Source of the DNA: Deltaproteobacteria bacterium
GTDB taxonomy: Bacteria > Myxococcota_C > UBA6777
NCBI GenBank assembly: GCA_006226375.1
Contig: SBHC01000057.1
Coordinates: 1-60,256, forward strand
DNA: 60,256 nucleotides
Reading direction: 5' to 3'
Position numbers and translations under genes: made by a program. The notes under the pieces are model-generated. The model had not been told where the DNA came from. It ran no database searches and saw only the letters and a program-made list of their open reading frames with translations. Shown here piece by piece: positions 37,537 to 45,576 of the stretch. How positions within the stretch are numbered: the stretch's first letter is position 1; each line of letters opens with the position of its first letter.

Positions 37537-39519
37537 TTAATCTTTTTGACGACGCAACATTCGATAGATGGTGCTTCGGGCAACCCCCAACATACGAGCT
37601 GCCTCAGAGACATTCCCCTGAGCCCTCTCCAACGCCCGCTTTACGGCTGTGACTTTGGAGTCCTTAATCGATGACGGCGACGCAGATGGAGCTTCTACAC
37701 AAACCGAAGCCTGCGTTTGTATAGGTAGCGCGGGGCTCGTCTCTTGTAGAAAGTCGGGCAGATGCTCTGGCTCCAATGTTGTGTGTGGGGCTGCCAGGAC
37801 GATTGCGTAATGTAGGGCGTGTCGAAGCTCTCGAATGTTACCAGGCCAAGTGTAGTTGGAAAGGAGAGCGAGAGCGGCTTGTGAGGGAAGAGGCGGCTTG
37901 CAAGAGAGTTCCTGGGCAAGCTCTTGGAGCAGCTCCTGAACGAGAAGCTTCAGGTCGCTGCGCTGTCGAAGTGGAGGAAGAGTCAGCACCGCGCCCCGTA
38001 TTCGGTAAAACAAATCTTGTCGGAAGCTTCCTTGTTGCACTTGCTCTTCCAACTCTTGGCTGGTAGCGCATACCAAACGGACGTTCGCGTGGCGAAGCTG
38101 TGTGTCTCCGACTCGGTAGTAGCTTCCATCCTCCAGAAAACGGAGCAACAGCGCCTGGAAGCTAGCGGGTGTGTCTGCGATCTCGTCCAGGAAGAGGGTG
38201 CCTTGTTCGGCGCTGGTCAGAAGACCTTGTTTGCCTTCTGAGTGAGCCCCTGTAAACGCTCCTGGTGCGTAGCCAAACAACTCGCTCTCCAGAAGCTGGG
38301 GCGAAAGCGCAGCGCAATTTAGAGCGACGAACGGCCCCTGGCTGCGGGGGCTTGCCTGATGGATGGAGCGCGCGAGAAGCTCCTTGCCTGTCCCTGTTTC
38401 GGAGAGCAAGAGCAAGGGCAGGTTGGAGCGGGCCAGACGTGAGGCTTTTTGCAGGGTAGACACAAAGGCTGGGTCGTTACCATGCATTTGAGCAAAGGTG
38501 GTTGCCGTTGGTTTGGCTTGAGGAGCCGGTTTCCTGTTGCGCGCGTTTTGCCGCTCCAAGAAGACGATCGCAGCCAGATACGGTGGCGAGCCGAGAGGTT
38601 CAACCTCGACTCGAAAGTGCACGCCAAGACCATGTTCAAGGTGCAGCTGTTGGTTGTTCGGGTCCATCAACTCTGACCAGGTGCAGCCCAACACATCTTG
38701 GAGGGGGGAGCGCGTCAGGAACAAAGCGGGATTGGAGGACGGAATGGCTGCTGAGAGGGAAGGGAAGGCCAAGCGCGCCTGACGATTGGCAAACCTTAAC
38801 ATCCCGGAAGACTCCACAAAGAAGGCAGGTTCGGGGTAACGCCCGACCAGGCGTTCCAGGGTGTTGTGAAGGTGAATGCCTCGCGCAAGCAGCTCTTGTT
38901 GCCTGAGATAATCTTCAATGGAGTGGGCAGCCTGAATGACTGTATCAAGTGTCGCTGGGTTGGCTTGTGAGATATAGGATGTCGCGTCCAGCACGCCGAC
39001 CAGCTCGCCGTGTGGGTCAAACACAGGGCTCGCGTAACAAACCAGCTCGTGGTAGGGCTGCACAAAGTGGGCTCGGCCTTCGATCGCAATCGGAAGCTTC
39101 TCTGTGATGGCTGTGCCGATAGCGTTGGTGCCGCGGATGTTCTCATGCCAGCTTGAGCCAGGTATCAACCGCAACAGGTTGGCGTGTTCTGCGAAGGAGC
39201 CGCCTCCCCATCCTTGAACGACAATACCTTCAGCGTCGGTGAACAACAGCTTGAAGTTTTGCTTGGAGAGCGTGTCAGCGATGTTGTTGAGGAGGTCGGG
39301 CTTGGCTTCAAGAAGAGGCTTCAGGGGCTCGCGTTTGTGCGCCAGGGTTGGAGCTGTGACGACAGGCTCTTGCGCCGGTCCTTGTGGATTTACTTCATGT
39401 TGGACCGCACGCTCCCAACAACGCCACAACACCTGGGACAACTCATGAGGTGACAATGTTCTCTTAAGGAATCGTTCCCAATCTTGGAGGGAGGTTGATT
39501 TGAGATGAAGAAAAGACAT
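37537..39519 (-). CDS. Sigma-54-dependent transcriptional activator, AcoR-like
   Basis: The 660-residue protein has an N-terminal GAF-type sensor (WHENIRGTNAIGTAI and HELVCYASPVFDPHGELVGVLD, typical of AcoR). A PAS-like segment follows at about 220-320. The AAA+ domain carries Walker A (SETGTGKE), GAFTGA for sigma-54 contact, Walker B (GTLFLDEIAD) and the WPGNIRELRHAL sensor region. A Fis-type HTH closes the protein (GNVSEAARMLGVARSTIYRML). AGGA precedes ATG 39519. It should activate the adjacent aldehyde dehydrogenase-DUF779 operon in response to an aldehyde, alcohol or acetoin-like compound. Walker A begins with Ser rather than the usual Gly. Confidence 0.93.
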   Translation of the reverse strand: MSFLHLKSTSLQDWERFLKRTLSPHELSQVLWRCWERAVQHEVNPQGPAQEPVVTAPTLAHKREPLKPLLEAKPDLLNNIADTLSKQNFKLLFTDAEGIVVQGWGGGSFAEHANLLRLIPGSSWHENIRGTNAIGTAITEKLPIAIEGRAHFVQPYHELVCYASPVFDPHGELVGVLDATSYISQANPATLDTVIQAAHSIEDYLRQQELLARGIHLHNTLERLVGRYPEPAFFVESSGMLRFANRQARLAFPSLSAAIPSSNPALFLTRSPLQDVLGCTWSELMDPNNQQLHLEHGLGVHFRVEVEPLGSPPYLAAIVFLERQNARNRKPAPQAKPTATTFAQMHGNDPAFVSTLQKASRLARSNLPLLLLSETGTGKELLARSIHQASPRSQGPFVALNCAALSPQLLESELFGYAPGAFTGAHSEGKQGLLTSAEQGTLFLDEIADTPASFQALLLRFLEDGSYYRVGDTQLRHANVRLVCATSQELEEQVQQGSFRQDLFYRIRGAVLTLPPLRQRSDLKLLVQELLQELAQELSCKPPLPSQAALALLSNYTWPGNIRELRHALHYAIVLAAPHTTLEPEHLPDFLQETSPALPIQTQASVCVEAPSASPSSIKDSKVTAVKRALERAQGNVSEAARMLGVARSTIYRMLRRQKD

Positions 39520-39634
39520 GTGTCATCCTGGTGCGGCAGAAACAATGGATGGTCTTCCCAAGAGGGGAAGCTCCTTGGGTATTGTGGGTGAACTTTAAAC
39601 CCTTTGTCAATGCAGGGGGTTGCTTTTGTCCGGG

Positions 39635-39943
39635 TTACTCGGATGAGTCTTGGTTTTTCTTCTTTCGTTGTTCCGCAACGTACTTGAGGTTGATGAGCGG
39701 TATGCGAGGAGCCGTGTAAGGCATGTTGGGATCAAGGGGCCATTCGCCCAGCCCTCCACAGACGGAACACCATCCACCCCCGTTGCAATCCCGGCACCGA
39801 TCGTCTCCCAGCTTTCCGTCTCCGTCGCACCACAGGCAGGCCTTGCTACCGTCACACTCGTAACAGATCTCAAACCCTTCGCGAGGTTCTGTCAGTGGCT
39901 CTGTGCTCCAAGCCGTTCCTGGGGGAGGGTCGTGGTATCCCAT
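39635..39943 (-). CDS. Small protein with DnaJ-like CxxC zinc knuckles
   Basis: The 102-residue protein starts at ATG 39943, with AGGAG 8 bases upstream. The central 45 residues hold four CxxC pairs: CYEC, CLWC, CRDC and CSVC, each followed by Asp-Gly or Gly-Gly. They resemble the CxxCxGxG repeats of the DnaJ zinc-finger domain. No J domain is present. It likely binds two zinc ions and may act as a small thiol or protein-binding factor. The tail is basic (EQRKKKNQDSSE). It is divergent from the DUF2784-like gene. Confidence 0.7.
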   Translation of the reverse strand: MGYHDPPPGTAWSTEPLTEPREGFEICYECDGSKACLWCDGDGKLGDDRCRDCNGGGWCSVCGGLGEWPLDPNMPYTAPRIPLINLKYVAEQRKKKNQDSSE

Positions 39944-40084
39944 GTTGTTGCTCCTGTTGGAATGCTATCCCAAGGAATGATAGCGACTCTCTTTTTAGCA
40001 TGTCTGACTTTGGGTGTGGAAGAACAGGTCGGGTTGGGTTGTGGTACAGTTCCAAGTGAATCTTTGTTGAAAGAGGAGTGTCCT

Positions 40085-40489
40085 GTGACAGGATGGCGCA
40101 TTGCAGATGTTCTGTTGGAGTGGACCCATATCGCAGTGATTGTCGTTAACCTGACCTTCTGGATGTGGCGTCGAACTCGCTGGGTGCAAGTGGTGGTGAT
40201 TCATCTCACCGCTATCTCCTGGTTGATCATGGGGTGGGCGGTGGGCATGCTTGGGTATTGTTGGTGCACCGACATTCACTGGCAAATCAAACATCGCCTG
40301 GGCGAAGTGGGCCTTCCTAACTCCTTCATTGTGTACCTTTTTCACAAGTACACTCCCTGGCAAGTCTCTGCACAAACAGCCGATACGATGGCTCTTGCAG
40401 GTTTTGTTGTGGCTCTTCTCGCCAGTTATGTTACGCTTTTTCTGTTCTGGCGTGAGAGAAAAGGTCAAGCTAGCGCGAAGGCTGCGTAA
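40085..40489 (+). CDS. DUF2784-like integral membrane protein
   Basis: The protein has 134 residues from GTG 40085, chosen because GAGGAG ends 6 bases upstream; the frame is open further up without support. Three to four transmembrane helices are visible (VLLEWTHIAVIVVNLTFWMW, VIHLTAISWLIMGWAVGMLG, MALAGFVVALLASYVTLFLF). Between them, GYCWCTDIHWQIKHRLG and LPNSFIVYLF resemble the conserved cysteine/tryptophan loop and the GFIEHYL-like segment of DUF2784 proteins. The function of that family is unknown. The assignment to it is by eye and distant. Confidence 0.6.
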   Translation: MTGWRIADVLLEWTHIAVIVVNLTFWMWRRTRWVQVVVIHLTAISWLIMGWAVGMLGYCWCTDIHWQIKHRLGEVGLPNSFIVYLFHKYTPWQVSAQTADTMALAGFVVALLASYVTLFLFWRERKGQASAKAA

Positions 40490-40638
40490 GTCTTTCTTTG
40501 TGCTTGTGCTGACTTGGCGTCTTGAACGGTGCCGTCTGGTTCTTTATTTCTCGTGCGTGGGTTTGCGACCTTGGGATGTCTTGCGGTCTCCACGTTTCTG
40601 AATTGTTGTTGGTTTGTCTTTGCATTGCGAGGTGAATG

Positions 40639-41088
40639 ATGAAAACGCGTTGGGTTTGGATGGTTGTGTTGGCTTTGGTCTTCGGGGTTGTGGGATGCAA
40701 GAAGAAGCTTCCTCCTCCCGCTTCTGCTCCATCAAAAAAGAACGTGGATCGGATGGCGAAGGAAGGCTTCTTTGATGTGAGCGCCCCTGCTGTGAAGGCT
40801 TATCTCAAGGCGAACCCCAAAGCGGTCGTTCTGGATGTTCGTACGCCGCAGGAGTTCAACGCAGGACACTTGCCCAACGCCAAGAACATCAATGTGCTGG
40901 GGAGTCACTTTCAAAAGCAGGTGGCTTCGTTGCCAAAAGACAAACCTGTCGTCTTGTACTGTCGAAGTGGTGCGCGAAGTCGCCGGGCTTTGGAACAAAT
41001 GAAGCAGATGAAATTTAAGCATATCGTACACATGCAACATGGGATTCTGGATTGGCAACGTCACAGCTTCTCTACATCCAAGAAGTAA
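40639..41088 (+). CDS. Rhodanese-like lipoprotein
   Basis: The protein has 149 residues from ATG 40639 (ATG 40636 is also possible; GAGGTG lies just upstream). The signal peptide ends in the lipobox VFGVVGC. The rhodanese domain shows VVLDVRTPQEFNAGHLPNA and the active-site loop LYCRSGARS with the catalytic cysteine. Rhodaneses transfer sulfane sulfur; a lipid-anchored periplasmic form would act in envelope sulfur, cyanide or metalloid handling. It is 41 bases upstream of the rhomboid gene and may be cotranscribed. The domain has standard length. Confidence 0.88.
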   Translation: MKTRWVWMVVLALVFGVVGCKKKLPPPASAPSKKNVDRMAKEGFFDVSAPAVKAYLKANPKAVVLDVRTPQEFNAGHLPNAKNINVLGSHFQKQVASLPKDKPVVLYCRSGARSRRALEQMKQMKFKHIVHMQHGILDWQRHSFSTSKK

Positions 41089-41129
41089 TTGTATCTTTGG
41101 TTTCTTTATGAGTTTCGGGGTTCGTCTTT

Positions 41130-42689
41130 ATGATCTTGCCGTTTCGCTCGGAAAATCCGCTTCGTCGTACTCCTTATCTGACGCGGAGTATTGTTGCGGT
41201 GAATGTGATCATTCACTTCGCGCTGACGCTTTGGATGCCAGGGCTTGTCAAAGACTGGGGGGCTGTCCCTGCTCAAATTTGGTCGGTGAATGTTGGAACC
41301 TTAGAAGGTTGGGAGACGTTATTTAACCTCATCAGCTATGGCTTCTTTCATGGGGGAATCTTTCACCTCGCGGGCAACATGATTGTCCTTTACGCTTTTG
41401 CTCCAAGCATTGAGAATCGGTTAGGGCCAGCACGCTTTGTTGTTTTCTATCTTGTGGCGTTGGTGTTGTCTTGTTTGAGCTATGCCGCGGTGGTGACGTT
41501 TTTTCCTTCACCCCCAGTTCAGGCTTCCTTCTTTAGCATTCCTCGTGACCGGATTCCTTTGGTGGGCGCGTCTGGCGCTGTGTTTGCTGTGATGGGGGCC
41601 TATTTTCTTAAGTTTCCACACACTCGAATCCATACGGTGTTTTGGGTGCTTATTCGCGCCTGGGTGCTGCGGTTGCCCGCCTACTTGATCTTGCTTTATT
41701 CCATCGGTCTCAACTTGCTACTCTGGTATCTTTCGCCAGACACCAACGTGGCCTGGACCGCTCACATCGCAGGGTTTGGCATTGGCCTTCTGGGGATTGG
41801 GTTGCTCGCTGACTTTCAAGTGGAGTCTCGTGCGCAAGACGAAGCCCAACATAGCTGGAGAGAGATTGGCAAGACCGTCGGTCGAATGTTGCGGAAGGAA
41901 GCCTCCCTTGCGTTGTTGGTGATAGGACTTCCTTTGTTGATGTTTGTGATGGGGTTTGTATGGACCTATCTCTATCCATCCTATAGCTTACGTTGGAACC
42001 CCACGTTCAAGCGAAGGGTCAGCGCTGCCCTGTTCAACACCTTAAACCAGGCTCCGTTGTTCTTGCTGCTTTCGGGTATCATCCTGGCCGTCGCGTGGAG
42101 CTTTCTGCGCAAGCGCCGATTGCAGTCCATGATGCTTTTGGATCATTGCTTGGTGTGTGACTCTACCCATCTTAAGTCCACTGAGTTGGACGACTGCGAG
42201 TGTTTGGATTGTGGCTTCCACAGTGAAAACGCTCTCCTCCCTGAGCTTGCGGAAGCGGCCGAAGCGATGCGCGAGAGCCGATTCGCTGAACAATACTTGC
42301 TCCCTGTCCAACAAAAGCTCAACAACGATGTGGCCGAGCGTTCTCTGATTACCTTTGAGGGAGAAGACGATCAGGAGCTGTTTGACTCTTACCAAATGGG
42401 AATGGAGATCCTGCGAGACTTTCTACACAAACATCGGACGTTCTTAGAGAACCTTCTCCCTGAACCAGCCATCCCCAACACGGAGGATGAGGAACCCAAC
42501 TGGCTTGATGAATTGTCCTTGGTCCTCAACACTCCCATTCACATTGGCGATAGCTACAGCGCGAAGGATGAGATCGAGACGATGCGACAGCTGCTAGAAG
42601 TTCTGCGTCGCTCCTTGGAAGCCCTTCGTCACATTCAGAAGCTGCTTCAAACGTTGTTGCTGCAGCCAACCTCCAACTCCGATACATGA
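41130..42689 (+). CDS. Rhomboid family intramembrane serine protease with C-terminal zinc-ribbon/coiled-coil extension
   Basis: The protein has 519 residues. The N-terminal 230 residues are a rhomboid domain: HGGIFHLAGNM, the nucleophile in VGASGAVFAVMG and the catalytic His in WTAHIAGFGIGLLG. Two further hydrophobic segments follow (about 255-280 and 305-325). Then come CLVCDSTH and CECLDCGFHSEN, cysteines spaced like a zinc ribbon, and a long acidic helical tail. The protease would cleave membrane helices; the zinc-ribbon part is an unusual addition and may control access or bind a partner. ATG 41130 has only a weak ribosome site. Confidence 0.85.
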   Translation: MILPFRSENPLRRTPYLTRSIVAVNVIIHFALTLWMPGLVKDWGAVPAQIWSVNVGTLEGWETLFNLISYGFFHGGIFHLAGNMIVLYAFAPSIENRLGPARFVVFYLVALVLSCLSYAAVVTFFPSPPVQASFFSIPRDRIPLVGASGAVFAVMGAYFLKFPHTRIHTVFWVLIRAWVLRLPAYLILLYSIGLNLLLWYLSPDTNVAWTAHIAGFGIGLLGIGLLADFQVESRAQDEAQHSWREIGKTVGRMLRKEASLALLVIGLPLLMFVMGFVWTYLYPSYSLRWNPTFKRRVSAALFNTLNQAPLFLLLSGIILAVAWSFLRKRRLQSMMLLDHCLVCDSTHLKSTELDDCECLDCGFHSENALLPELAEAAEAMRESRFAEQYLLPVQQKLNNDVAERSLITFEGEDDQELFDSYQMGMEILRDFLHKHRTFLENLLPEPAIPNTEDEEPNWLDELSLVLNTPIHIGDSYSAKDEIETMRQLLEVLRRSLEALRHIQKLLQTLLLQPTSNSDT

Positions 42690-42784
42690 AATCTCAACGA
42701 CCACGTCCTTGTTCGATTCGTTGACAATTTGGATGCTTCCAACCATTAATGGAATCTTATGTCTATGTTCCAATCCCATGACAA

Positions 42785-43444
42785 ATGGATCTGTCCTTTT
42801 TACAAATGAGGTTTGCTTTGACCGCTGCACCCACCCCTCCAACATCTCAAACTTCCACAGCAACAGTCCTCGATCTTCATGACGGCTGGTCGTATGTGGA
42901 TTACTTTGATGCCGAATACGCAGCGCAGTTCTTAGACTCTGAGGTTCCAAGAAACATCAGTCTCTTAAATTCATTTCTCGCGCTCTTTTCATCGTTGTGG
43001 ATGTTCCTCTTGTTTGTGGAGGCTTGTGTCACTGCCGTGATGTGCATCTACCTCTTGATTCACCCCGAAGAGACTGATAATTGGAACGCAGCGACTCTCG
43101 GAGCTATCTCCTTTTCTTCCTTTCTTGCGGTGTACTTCCTCTCATCCAACGCGTTGAGCTTGTCCAGGTATGGCCGGTTGGTTGTGTTCACGATTGACGA
43201 GCTCGAAGTCGCGAACCTTCCTGTTGTGTATGAGGTGGTGAAGCTCTCCCCGAGGCGTTCCAACATTCCTCTTAACTCCACGCCGTCCTTCCAGATTGAC
43301 AAGGAGATGTTAAGCGAGTTCTTCGAGGAACACTCCGAGGTTGAAATGTTGGCGCTGGTGGATACTGCAAAGACAGGCAAGTCAAACGGGATTGCTTTGG
43401 CCCTGCGCGGTACAGACGACAAATTCAGCCACGTGTTCCGGTAA
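42785..43444 (+). CDS. Hypothetical membrane protein
   Basis: The protein has up to 219 residues; the start may be ATG 42785 or 42806, neither with a clear ribosome site. Two transmembrane helices are predicted near residues 60-92 (LLNSFLALFSSLWMFLLFVEA and ACVTAVMCIYLLI) and 105-125 (GAISFSSFLAVYFLSS). The C-terminal 90 residues are soluble and mixed alpha/beta (IDKEMLSEFFEEHSEVEMLALVD). No family recognised. Its stop lies 6 bases from the stop of the convergent selenoprotein-type barrel gene. Confidence 0.6.
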   Translation: MDLSFLQMRFALTAAPTPPTSQTSTATVLDLHDGWSYVDYFDAEYAAQFLDSEVPRNISLLNSFLALFSSLWMFLLFVEACVTAVMCIYLLIHPEETDNWNAATLGAISFSSFLAVYFLSSNALSLSRYGRLVVFTIDELEVANLPVVYEVVKLSPRRSNIPLNSTPSFQIDKEMLSEFFEEHSEVEMLALVDTAKTGKSNGIALALRGTDDKFSHVFR

Positions 43445-43450
43445 CCTTTG

Positions 43451-44521
43451 TTACTTGTAGAGGCGGAAGCGATAGGTGAGTCCAAGGCCAAGGATGATGG
43501 GGTGGGTTAGCTCGTCTTCGTCGGATTCTCCGTCAAGGTAGACATTCACGGGCACGCTGGCGCGAAGAGACACTTGCCATTGAGGGGTTGGTCGCCAAAA
43601 CATCCCGACGGTAAAGAGCAAGTCGGTTCGTCCGCTCGCGACTTCTTGGTCTTGCACGCCCGACCAATATCCCGGTCGTTTGACGATCACGGTGGTTTGC
43701 AGCAGAAAGCTCAAGGTTTTCAGACCAAACCCACTCTCTGCAGCGAGGCTTCCTTGAAAGCGGATGCCTTCCTGGAACGCAAAGGAGTTGGGGTACAACG
43801 CCGCTCGGATGGTTGCGTTGGAGTAAATCTGAAACTTGGGACGAATGTAACCCAAGAGAAAGTAGCCCACAGGGTCGAAGGTTCCTGTCCCAAACATAAC
43901 GTGTTGGTGGTCGCGGCCTTCTTCGCCGGCAACATAAGGGTCGGGCTCTGTTCGTCCTACAGGGAAGGACACTCCGCCTCCAAACTCCAGAATCCAGGGG
44001 CGCCCGATGGTGGGGCTGATTGGCCGGAAGCCGACCTGCAAATCTGGATCGCCCAAACCCACAAGGATCTCGTCTCGGTGATGAATGGAGGTGTAGTTGG
44101 GAAGTGGGTTGCCTTGTTGGTCCTGGTACCGTGCTGTGACCTGGACGTAGCGCACAGGGAGTTGGAACCGCACATTCAGCCACGGGAGGATGCCCAGTTG
44201 GGTAAAAAGATTGAGGTCCATCGTCCAGAGCCAAAGTTGGTGTCGCATGGCCTGGATCGGTCGCGCTCGCCCGGTGTCTGGATCGATCTCAAGTTGGTTG
44301 GGAAGAACGCGGTGGGCCACGTACAGCGGCCCTGCGTTCCACTGGAAACCAAACATCCACTGCCCTCGTTGGGACAGCTGCTGCATATTAACGTTACCTC
44401 CCACCGGGAGGTTTGGATTGGTTCAGGCCGCTCAGGCCTCTGCCAAACGAGGACCCTGGCTAAGCCAAAGAAGGGCTCCCATTGTTAGCAACAAGACTGA
44501 GCGACGAATCAAAGCAAGCAA
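43451..44521 (-). CDS. Predicted selenoprotein: outer-membrane beta-barrel-like protein with N-terminal UxxU motif
   Basis: From TTG 44521, with GGAG 7 bases upstream, the frame encodes a signal peptide (MLALIRRSVLLLTMGALLWL, cleavage after RLAEA). TGA at codon 30, Ala-Ala and TGA at codon 33 follow, then TNPNLPVGGNVN and over 300 residues of amphipathic beta sequence. Reading both TGAs as selenocysteine gives 356 residues with a UAAU motif at the mature N-terminus, where a CxxC would be expected. A GGT-loop hairpin follows the second TGA. The barrel part (LNVRFQLPVRYVQVTARY, PWILEFGGGVSFPVG, ending GLGLTYRFRLYK) resembles transporter-type outer-membrane proteins. Without readthrough only GTG 44404 is available, which has no signal peptide. 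It lies 39 bases after the HMA-thioredoxin gene. A channel or sensor for metals or metal-thiol compounds is inferred. Confidence 0.72.
44396..44412 (-). promoter_or_regulatory. Candidate bacterial SECIS hairpin (barrel gene)
   Basis: Read on the minus strand, ACCTCCC pairs perfectly with GGGAGGT around a GGT loop. The first loop G is 18 bases after the second TGA (44425-44423) and 27 after the first (44434-44432). Bacterial SECIS elements need a stem with a G in the first two loop bases about 16-37 bases from the UGA, which fits. Confidence 0.65.
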
Positions 44522-44560
44522 GTGGGTACTCCGTTCTGGTGCGCTTTCCAAACGTTCATG

Positions 44561-45256
44561 TTATTGGGCTTGGCCCAGTCGTTTGAGGGTTTCACGAATC
44601 TCATCCAGCTTGTTTCCAACAATCTCGACTCGGGTTTTTCCCTTCTTCCCATAGATAACAAGGTAGGGAAGCTGACCAATGGTAGAGAGGAACTGCTTTG
44701 CAACGGGAGTGCTCCAGTCCACCACATTGATCTTGCGAAGGGCGACGTTGTTGTGCGACTTCAACCAGGTGAACAGAGCCCGATCCACATCTTTGCAGGG
44801 ACCGCACCACTTGGCAGAGAAGTCAAACACGGTGACTTTGCCTGCAACCAAATGCTGCTTCATGTTCACTGCCTCTCCTTTTTTCGACACCCACTTCACA
44901 TCCATGCTGGGGAGAAACTTGACTGGAGGTAAGTAGGCTCCTTTCCCTGGTCCTTTCAACGCGACAAATCCAAGCTGTGAGACGCGCTGGATCATTTGGT
45001 CCACTGTGATCAGCTTGGGGTTGTACTTAATGTTGAGCTCCGCCTTGTTTTTCTCAAAGCTGGCTTGGGTCACGCCATTTTCTGTCTTGAGTACGCGGGC
45101 CACCCGGGCCCCGCAGTTGTTTCAAGAGACCTTCTGCAAGGACAACGTGGCTTGGGCGAGCGAGCCCTTCTTGATGGATGTGCTGGTGTTGGCACAACCC
45201 CAACTCACTATGAGCAGCAAGCTCGTAACGATATGAAATCCTCGAACCATAGACAT
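44561..45256 (-). CDS. Predicted selenoprotein: lipoprotein with HMA metal-binding domain (UxxC) and thioredoxin domain
   Basis: ATG 45256 has GAGGAA 7 bases upstream. The signal peptide (HIVTSLLLIVSWGC) suggests a lipoprotein. The frame then has a single TGA at codon 45 (45124-45122), in LSLQKVS-TGA-NNCGARVARVL. This is the exact place of the first metal-binding Cys of an HMA domain (CxxC), so Sec gives UNNC. The domain continues normally (VTQASFEKNKAELNIKYNP, QLGFVAL). Residues about 125-225 are a thioredoxin fold with FDFSAKWCGPCKDVDRALF (Cys151, Cys154) and a cis-Pro-like QLPYLV. Total length is 231 residues. Annotation without Sec would start at GTG 45103 and lose the signal and half of the metal site. 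Periplasm-facing metal capture or reduction is inferred. Confidence 0.8.
45095..45114 (-). promoter_or_regulatory. Candidate bacterial SECIS hairpin (HMA-thioredoxin gene)
   Basis: On the minus strand GCGGGGCC and GGCCCGC pair (7 pairs with one bulged G) around the loop CGGGT. The first loop G is 17 bases after the TGA. Position, stem strength and G-bearing loop match the bacterial SECIS consensus and the hairpin in the neighbouring gene. Confidence 0.65.
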
Positions 45257-45267
45257 GTTACTGTTCC

Positions 45268-45510
45268 TCAAGGGAATGTTGGAGTGGGGTGGTCTTGTTG
45301 TTGCCCTGGGGCTGAAGTCGAAAGCCTGGCAACGGAGACCGTCTCTCCAGATACAGACGACCTTTCTTGGAAAGAATGCAATCTGAGGTCCAGTTTGTCA
45401 AAGAAGACTTCTCCTACAAAGCGATTCGTTCCAAGGCGGGGTATGTGATGTGCTTGTGCTGCGCAGCAGAGCATCGCTTGCAGAATCAGGAGACATGACC
45501 TACCCTGCAT
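45268..45510 (-). CDS. Possible small exported protein at head of selenoprotein unit
   Basis: The ORF has 80 codons from ATG 45510. It begins with a signal-peptide-like stretch (CLLILQAMLCCAAQA, cleavage before HH). It continues with a soluble part (NRFVGEVFFDKLDLRLHSF) and a Pro/Gln/His tail. Its TGA stop overlaps the GAGGAA ribosome site of the HMA-thioredoxin gene, which suggests translational coupling. Its own ribosome site is weak, and only 66 bases separate it from the divergent HMA gene. Its reality is uncertain. Confidence 0.45.
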   Translation of the reverse strand: MQGRSCLLILQAMLCCAAQAHHIPRLGTNRFVGEVFFDKLDLRLHSFQERSSVSGETVSVARLSTSAPGQQQDHPTPTFP

Positions 45511-45522
45511 TTCAGGATGATT

Positions 45523-45538
45523 GGAACCTTGGCGTTCC
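45523..45538. promoter_or_regulatory. Operator-like dyad between divergent HMA genes
   Basis: GGAAC-N6-GTTCC (45523-45527 and 45534-45538) is a perfect 5-bp inverted repeat in the short region between the divergent metal-handling genes. It is well placed for a metalloregulator. No regulator gene adjoins, and the match is short. Confidence 0.35.
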
Positions 45539-45576
45539 TCCATTCATTCCGTTTCAACCCAAAAAGGAGAATCATG

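Noticed and set aside
44404-44406. GTG 44404 as the true start of the barrel protein
   Set aside because: It would leave an outer-membrane-type protein without a signal peptide, while a complete signal peptide lies in the same frame upstream, separated only by the two TGAs. The GGAGG before it is better explained as part of the hairpin stem.
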